From positions 11,612,001 through 11,676,000 of the forward strand of contig OX621244.1 of NCBI GenBank assembly GCA_951640165.1: a DNA stretch of 64,000 bases, written 5' to 3'. The position numbers were made by a program, and so were the translations under genes. Shown here piece by piece: positions 62,757-64,000 of this stretch. Within the stretch, counting starts at the first letter, position 1. Each line of letters opens with the position of its first letter. Source of the DNA: Pseudoips prasinana. Taxonomy: Eukaryota; Arthropoda; Insecta; Lepidoptera; Nolidae. The notes under the pieces are model-generated. The model was not told the DNA's origin and did no database searches. It saw only the letters and a program-made list of their open reading frames with translations.

Positions 62757-63295
62757 CTTGTATTTTATTGTTAAAAGTAAATATACTCGTCATCGTTGAT
62801 TTAGGTGATTTATATTTTCTAGATATTTTATTTTTGTTAATCATAATTGTTTTACTCCCAGTGTATTACCTATAGTATTAATTTTTATTTTGAATTGCAA
62901 GCATGTGATTGCAAATATTTTATTTTTAAATTCTTTTTGTATCCTGTCTAATAATTATTAATTCATTGTACATTGTGAGTCGTTTTATATCGCATTTTAC
63001 TATTTTTCTTTGTTTTTGATATTTTATTTAGCAAGTTGCCAAAAATTTAGTTTTTTTTTATATATCTATCAATGTTTTTTCCTTTAATAAAACTGTATTA
63101 TTGTTATATTAAGTAAGGGATATTATTTAAGTAAGAGAAACTTTTAACCATATTCTAAATTGGTCAGGTTTTCTAGGTAAAAAGAATTACTAAAGTGTAG
63201 TATTTTAATTATAAGTTCTACTAAAAATCAACCTAATTTCATTCATATCCTTTATTGTGATTATTTTTCCTCTTCAGCACACTTCAGAGCTTTAT
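62757..63295. other. No recognisable feature
   Basis: AT-rich; AATAAA near 63086 could be a polyadenylation signal for the MULE relic, unproven. Confidence 0.35.
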
Positions 63296-64000
63296 TTTAT
63301 TTTATTTTATTTTTCAGTTTAGAAAACTTACAGCTAATTAAATAATAATAAGGTTGTATGTTTAAATTAAGGCCAATAACAAGTTTTCACTTATAGTATT
63401 TAAATTATTGGTAATTAAAGGCAGTACAGGCACACAAGACAGCGGTGATGATAAATCATTACATTTTACGAAAAATATTTGTTACATAAGGCCTTTTTTA
63501 CTTGTGAAGCACTCATATTAAAGGGATCCATGTCAATTCTCTGGCACGCGTCATTGTACAGATGGCAAGCCCTCAACAGAAACGAGTTTCTTCTATAGTT
63601 ACTCTGTGCGGCAGGAGTATGAAGAAGGTGGTATCTTCGAAGTAACGCCGACGGTACGCGCAAACCTATCTTACTAACAAGTTCAGTAACATCGGTCGAT
63701 CCGTTCATAATGTTATGTAAAAGAGAAATATCCGCTATTTTTCTACGCTCCTGAAGAGGAAGCAGGTGGAACTTTCTGCAACGACTAAAGTAATTGGGTA
63801 AATATGTTTTTGATTTGAACTGAATGTACCGTAGGAATTTCTTTTGAATATTTTCCAAACGTGATATATATATTTCATAGTTGGGGTTCCATACCTGTGA
63901 AGCATATTCTAAGTGGCTACGGACATATGCACAATACAAGATTTTAACAGTTTTAATGTTTTTAAATTCGCTGGAAATTCTGAAAATGAAGCCTAGAGCT
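63296..64000 (-). mobile_element. LINE 3' part running off the right edge
   Basis: The minus-strand coding tail (63466-64000) is followed by a 3'UTR and a (TAAAA)n tail, seen as (TTTTA)n at 63294-63315. Confidence 0.8.
63466..64000 (-). CDS. LINE ORF2 C-terminus, partial at the window edge
   Basis: Open from the right edge to TAA at 63466. It reads GFIFRISSEFKNIKTVKIL, YCAYVRSHLEYASQVWNP, then YISRLENIQKKFLRYIQF and LPLQERRKIADI. 'YxxxVRSxLEYAsxVWNPxY...iexIQkkFlRyi' is the classic C-terminal block of Jockey-supergroup reverse transcriptases, just after the thumb. No stop in 178 codons. The catalytic domains would lie beyond the window, so I cannot say whether the element is complete. It is not the same family as LINE-1 or LINE-2. 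Confidence 0.85.
   Translation of the reverse strand, partial: ALGFIFRISSEFKNIKTVKILYCAYVRSHLEYASQVWNPNYEIYISRLENIQKKFLRYIQFKSKTYLPNYFSRCRKFHLLPLQERRKIADISLLHNIMNGSTDVTELVSKIGLRVPSALLRRYHLLHTPAAQSNYRRNSFLLRACHLYNDACQRIDMDPFNMSASQVKKALCNKYFS

Noticed and set aside
63000..63300. MULE terminal inverted repeat on the right of the FLYWCH-MULE relic
   Set aside because: I could not find a convincing inverse partner in 60.4-61.0 kb by eye.

Overview
This window is eukaryotic, AT-rich, and made almost entirely of transposable elements and their relics. I can support no host protein-coding gene, rRNA or free-standing tRNA gene. The repeat vocabulary points to a moth or butterfly (Lepidoptera): the AGGGTTCCGTA...TACGGAACCCT element, RTE tails with the 'ccactgctggacaaaggcct' stretch, LINE 3' tails with 'ggcaacgcact...cttaccatcagg', tRNA-headed SINEs, small Helitrons ending in CTAG, and R1-clade LINEs. 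The order is inferred from recalled lepidopteran repeats. The species cannot be told.

Layout. 0-26 kb: scattered SINEs of four tRNA-like families (called A-D here), RTE and other LINE 3' ends, a 5'-truncated LINE (11.0-12.2 kb), a 95-bp-arm inverted repeat (10.2 kb) and Helitrons. 26.5-31.9 kb (minus strand): an almost complete 5.4-kb LINE (called LINE-1) with ORF1, a long in-frame open stretch behind the ORF1 stop, and ORF2 (endonuclease plus reverse transcriptase) broken by one frameshift. 31.9-36.9 kb: LINE tails, SINEs, a Helitron. 36.9-41.8 kb (minus): a second LINE (LINE-2) with both ORFs open, inserted in a SINE. 42-50 kb: MITE cluster, hairpins, a Helitron split by an R1-clade LINE 3' end, and a Harbinger-like element. 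50.7-52.2 kb: a 5'-truncated R1-clade LINE with poly-A and a 13-bp target duplication. 52-60 kb: SINEs, RTE tails, a mariner N-terminus, perfect hairpins and a 292-bp tandem duplication. 60-64 kb: tandem CCCCTTAGGGGG hairpins, a decayed FLYWCH-MULE transposase gene that still shows an intron, and a LINE running off the right edge.

How the parts work together. The autonomous LINEs supply reverse transcriptase and endonuclease. The SINEs and 5'-truncated copies are products of such machinery, and the MITEs and short Helitrons depend on transposases encoded elsewhere. The best candidate for something undescribed is in LINE-1. Its ORF1 ends CAA-TGA-CTA, a known readthrough context. The same frame then stays open for 275 codons, through a 13-unit 18-bp minisatellite, and stops 8 nt inside ORF2. 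That suggests readthrough followed by stop-start coupling, or else a recent nonsense mutation in a longer ORF1.
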